Shown here piece by piece: positions 62,337 through 64,000 of a stretch of DNA of 64,000 nucleotides. Source of the stretch: Paraphysoderma sedebokerense (lineage: Eukaryota > Blastocladiomycota > Physodermatomycetes > Physodermatales > Physodermataceae); NCBI GenBank assembly GCA_025602915.1, contig JAHLJZ010000004.1, positions 124,001-188,000 of the forward strand, read 5' to 3'. The position numbers and the translations under genes are program-made. The notes under the pieces were generated by a model. It did no database searches. It saw nothing but the letters and a program-made list of their open reading frames with translations, and was not told the origin of the DNA. Each line of letters begins with the position of its first letter. The first letter of the stretch is position 1.

Positions 62337-64000
62337 TTAGCATTTTTGCAATGCACACGAATTATTTTCTGCGCCTTCTCCTCGTTGCTGATCAATGCGA
62401 ATCACGCTGGGATGCTCTGATGAATGCTGTATCGATACTCTTTTTGCTCCATTAATGTGTGCAGAAGCATCTTTCGGCTGTTCGTTCGCGGTTTTCGTAT
62501 CCGACTCCTTCGTTACTTTATCCACTTTCTGCTCAACAGGGGCAATCTTCTTGATTTCAGTTGGCGGAGCTTTTTTCATCACTTGAGGTTTACCATCTTT
62601 CTCTTTCTTAAGGTTACCACTTTTTAAACTCTTTCCCCACCATTCATAATCAATCAAAGCTTGAATGGAACCCCATTCCACGATTTTCGTTTCCAGCCAT
62701 TTCAAATTGATAGGTTTGGAGATGAAATCGTTACAACCTGCTGTTAAAGCGTTGGTTCGATCTTCTCTTGATGACGAAGCAGTCAAGGCGACAATAATAC
62801 TGGGACAACGAGGGCGACAGGATGCGGCAGTAATCTGGGGAGAAGACATAACTGGTAAGGGAGAGGGGCGACTTGGCGTTGTCGGAGTGATGGGGGAGCC
62901 AGGACTGGAAGGCGAATATCGAATAGTTTCTTTTTCAAACGCCCGAATTTGTCGAGTTGCTACGAATTCGTTTTTCGTTAGGGCTGCTTGTTTTAGCTGT
63001 CGAAAAAGAAGAATCCAAAATATTTACCTTCGATACCATCCATTAGAGGCAATTGAATGTCCATCAACACCAGGTGGAACGAATCTTGCTTAAATTTCCT
63101 TACAGCTTCTAAACCGTCGCTTGCCACTGAATGCTTGATACCACGTTTTCGTAAGAAAGCAATCAGAATTGCTTGATTAATAGGATTATCTGATGTAAAT
63201 CTGGTTAGTATATCTTGTCCAAAAACATGTAGTCACTGATGATATGAGTAGTACCTTCTACGATCAAGACATTGATGGGGGGACTGACTTTCCTCTTTTT
63301 CACACTCTTTTCCAACGCATCACCTATAACAGCCGAGCCTGTTAATCCCCTATTCATATCCACGCCCAATTTCATTCGACCCAAATCCATGGTATCTTTG
63401 AGTTGATGCAACTTTTCGGCATCGCCGGTGCTACTGCGTCTGGGGGAAATAGGTGGCGATGGAATTGCAATGGGCGAGTATACTTGTGATATTAACAGGT
63501 CGTTGGCTGACGGGGCCGAAACCTCTGGTGATTCCTCAGACACCGTATAGCGACGGGAGAGAGTGGGCACCGGGGATTTTTCAACAGGTGACAAATTGAG
63601 TGATTTCAGTGAAGATTGGGATAAGGCCGGTTGATTCATTGAAGCATTATTAATATGGTTTCGTTGAGACGTGCGATTTTTCTGGACTTTACGGAAATGC
63701 GTGACGGTATGGTCTAGAGTCGAAAACAACTTGAATTTGTTGACCGGATAGGTAATGAGCGACAGTAAGGGAATCTCGTGAAAAGAAGCTGTGCTCGCTT
63801 GTATCAATGACGCCAGAATCTCTTGAATAGATTCAATAGTTTTGTTGTAAGCTGACACTGGTACCGTCATCACGATATTGTTGGGATGTGACATGGCCGA
63901 AATTTGCCGATAATTGCGATGCAAGATGGCTTTCAGGAGTTCCATATCGTTGTCAATGAATGCAACATGGGCAGTAGAAGAGGTATCAGGAACAATTGAT
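62337..64000 (-). CDS. SSK1: Ssk1/Mcs4-type response regulator, 5' end beyond the window
   Basis: Exons 64000-63255 (partial), 63189-63028 and 62959-62337 join in phase. The frame runs open through the right edge, so the N-terminus is missing. The receiver domain shows PPINVLIVEDNPINQAIL, the phospho-acceptor Asp in LVLMDIQLPLMDGIE, the conserved Thr/Ala in VALTASSS and the Lys in FISKPI. The Ssk1-specific ending SKPINLKWLETKIVEWG and QALIDYEWW follows. Ssk1 receives phosphate from a histidine phosphorelay and, when unphosphorylated, turns on the HOG stress MAP kinase cascade. A Pro/Ser-rich insert lies between receiver strands 3 and 4. The C-terminus is a charged tail. Confidence 0.93.

Overview
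The window is eukaryotic nuclear DNA from a fungus, very probably an early-diverging, flagellated (zoosporic, chytrid-like) one. The genes are packed on both strands and most are broken by short introns (about 55-200 bp) with GTAAGT/GTATGT-type donors; nearly every exon chain below was joined by hand and its reading phase checked. Fungal identity rests on an Ssk1-type response regulator and a MedA/DUF7082 developmental regulator. The flagellum inference rests on a three-DM10-domain EFHC1/Rib72-like axonemal protein, a family normally confined to organisms with motile cilia.

Layout. 0.3-3.9 kb: oligopeptidase B with a long N-terminal extension (+). 4.4-7.3 kb: a complete-looking PIF/Harbinger DNA transposon with TTA target duplications, terminal inverted repeats, a spliced DDE transposase and a spliced Myb/SANT-like partner. 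8.1-10.3 kb: GMC oxidoreductase (+). 10.4-18 kb: a gene-poor accessory stretch with a small hypothetical gene, a secreted ten-cysteine protein, an intact seven-helix membrane protein and its frameshifted paralogue. 18.8-19.4 kb: RPS29, behind a perfect X-box-like palindrome and an E-box. 20-22.2 kb: MedA (-). 23.2-25.9 kb: PPWD1 (-). 26.5-27.9 kb: mitoribosomal mL38 (-). 28.2-30.3 kb: a cyclic-nucleotide-binding domain fused to a D-2-hydroxyacid dehydrogenase (+). 30.5-32.9 kb: EFHC1-like (+). 33.3-34.6 kb: mevalonate diphosphate decarboxylase (-). 35.1-36.6 kb: a CobT homologue (-). 36.9-38.1 kb: a GPCR-like protein (-). 39.3-44.2 kb: the splicing helicase Prp16/DHX38 (-), divergent by 114 bp from a Gdown1/POLR2M-like gene (+). 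45.7-46.6 kb: prefoldin subunit 2 (+). 47-49.8 kb: mitochondrial ClpX (-). 50.1-51.2 kb: hypothetical (-). 52.5-53.2 kb: secreted lipocalin (-). 53.6-54.3 kb: PRL-type phosphatase (-), divergent from an FYRN/FYRC TBRG1-like gene (54.5-56.1 kb, +). 56.2-58.5 kb: transcriptional cyclin K/T-like (+). 59-61.3 kb: TAF4 (-). 62.3 kb to the right edge: Ssk1-like response regulator (-), cut by the window end.

Themes. Many genes are housekeeping gene-expression factors (Prp16, PPWD1, TAF4, cyclin K/T, Gdown1-like, TBRG1-like) or mitochondrial proteins (mL38, ClpX, possibly the dehydrogenase fusion). They are mixed by position rather than arranged in operon-like groups. The most unusual items are the CobT gene, the CNB-dehydrogenase fusion, the lipocalin, the EFHC1-like protein and the N-terminally extended oligopeptidase B. 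All names rest on motif recognition by eye; no database search was run.
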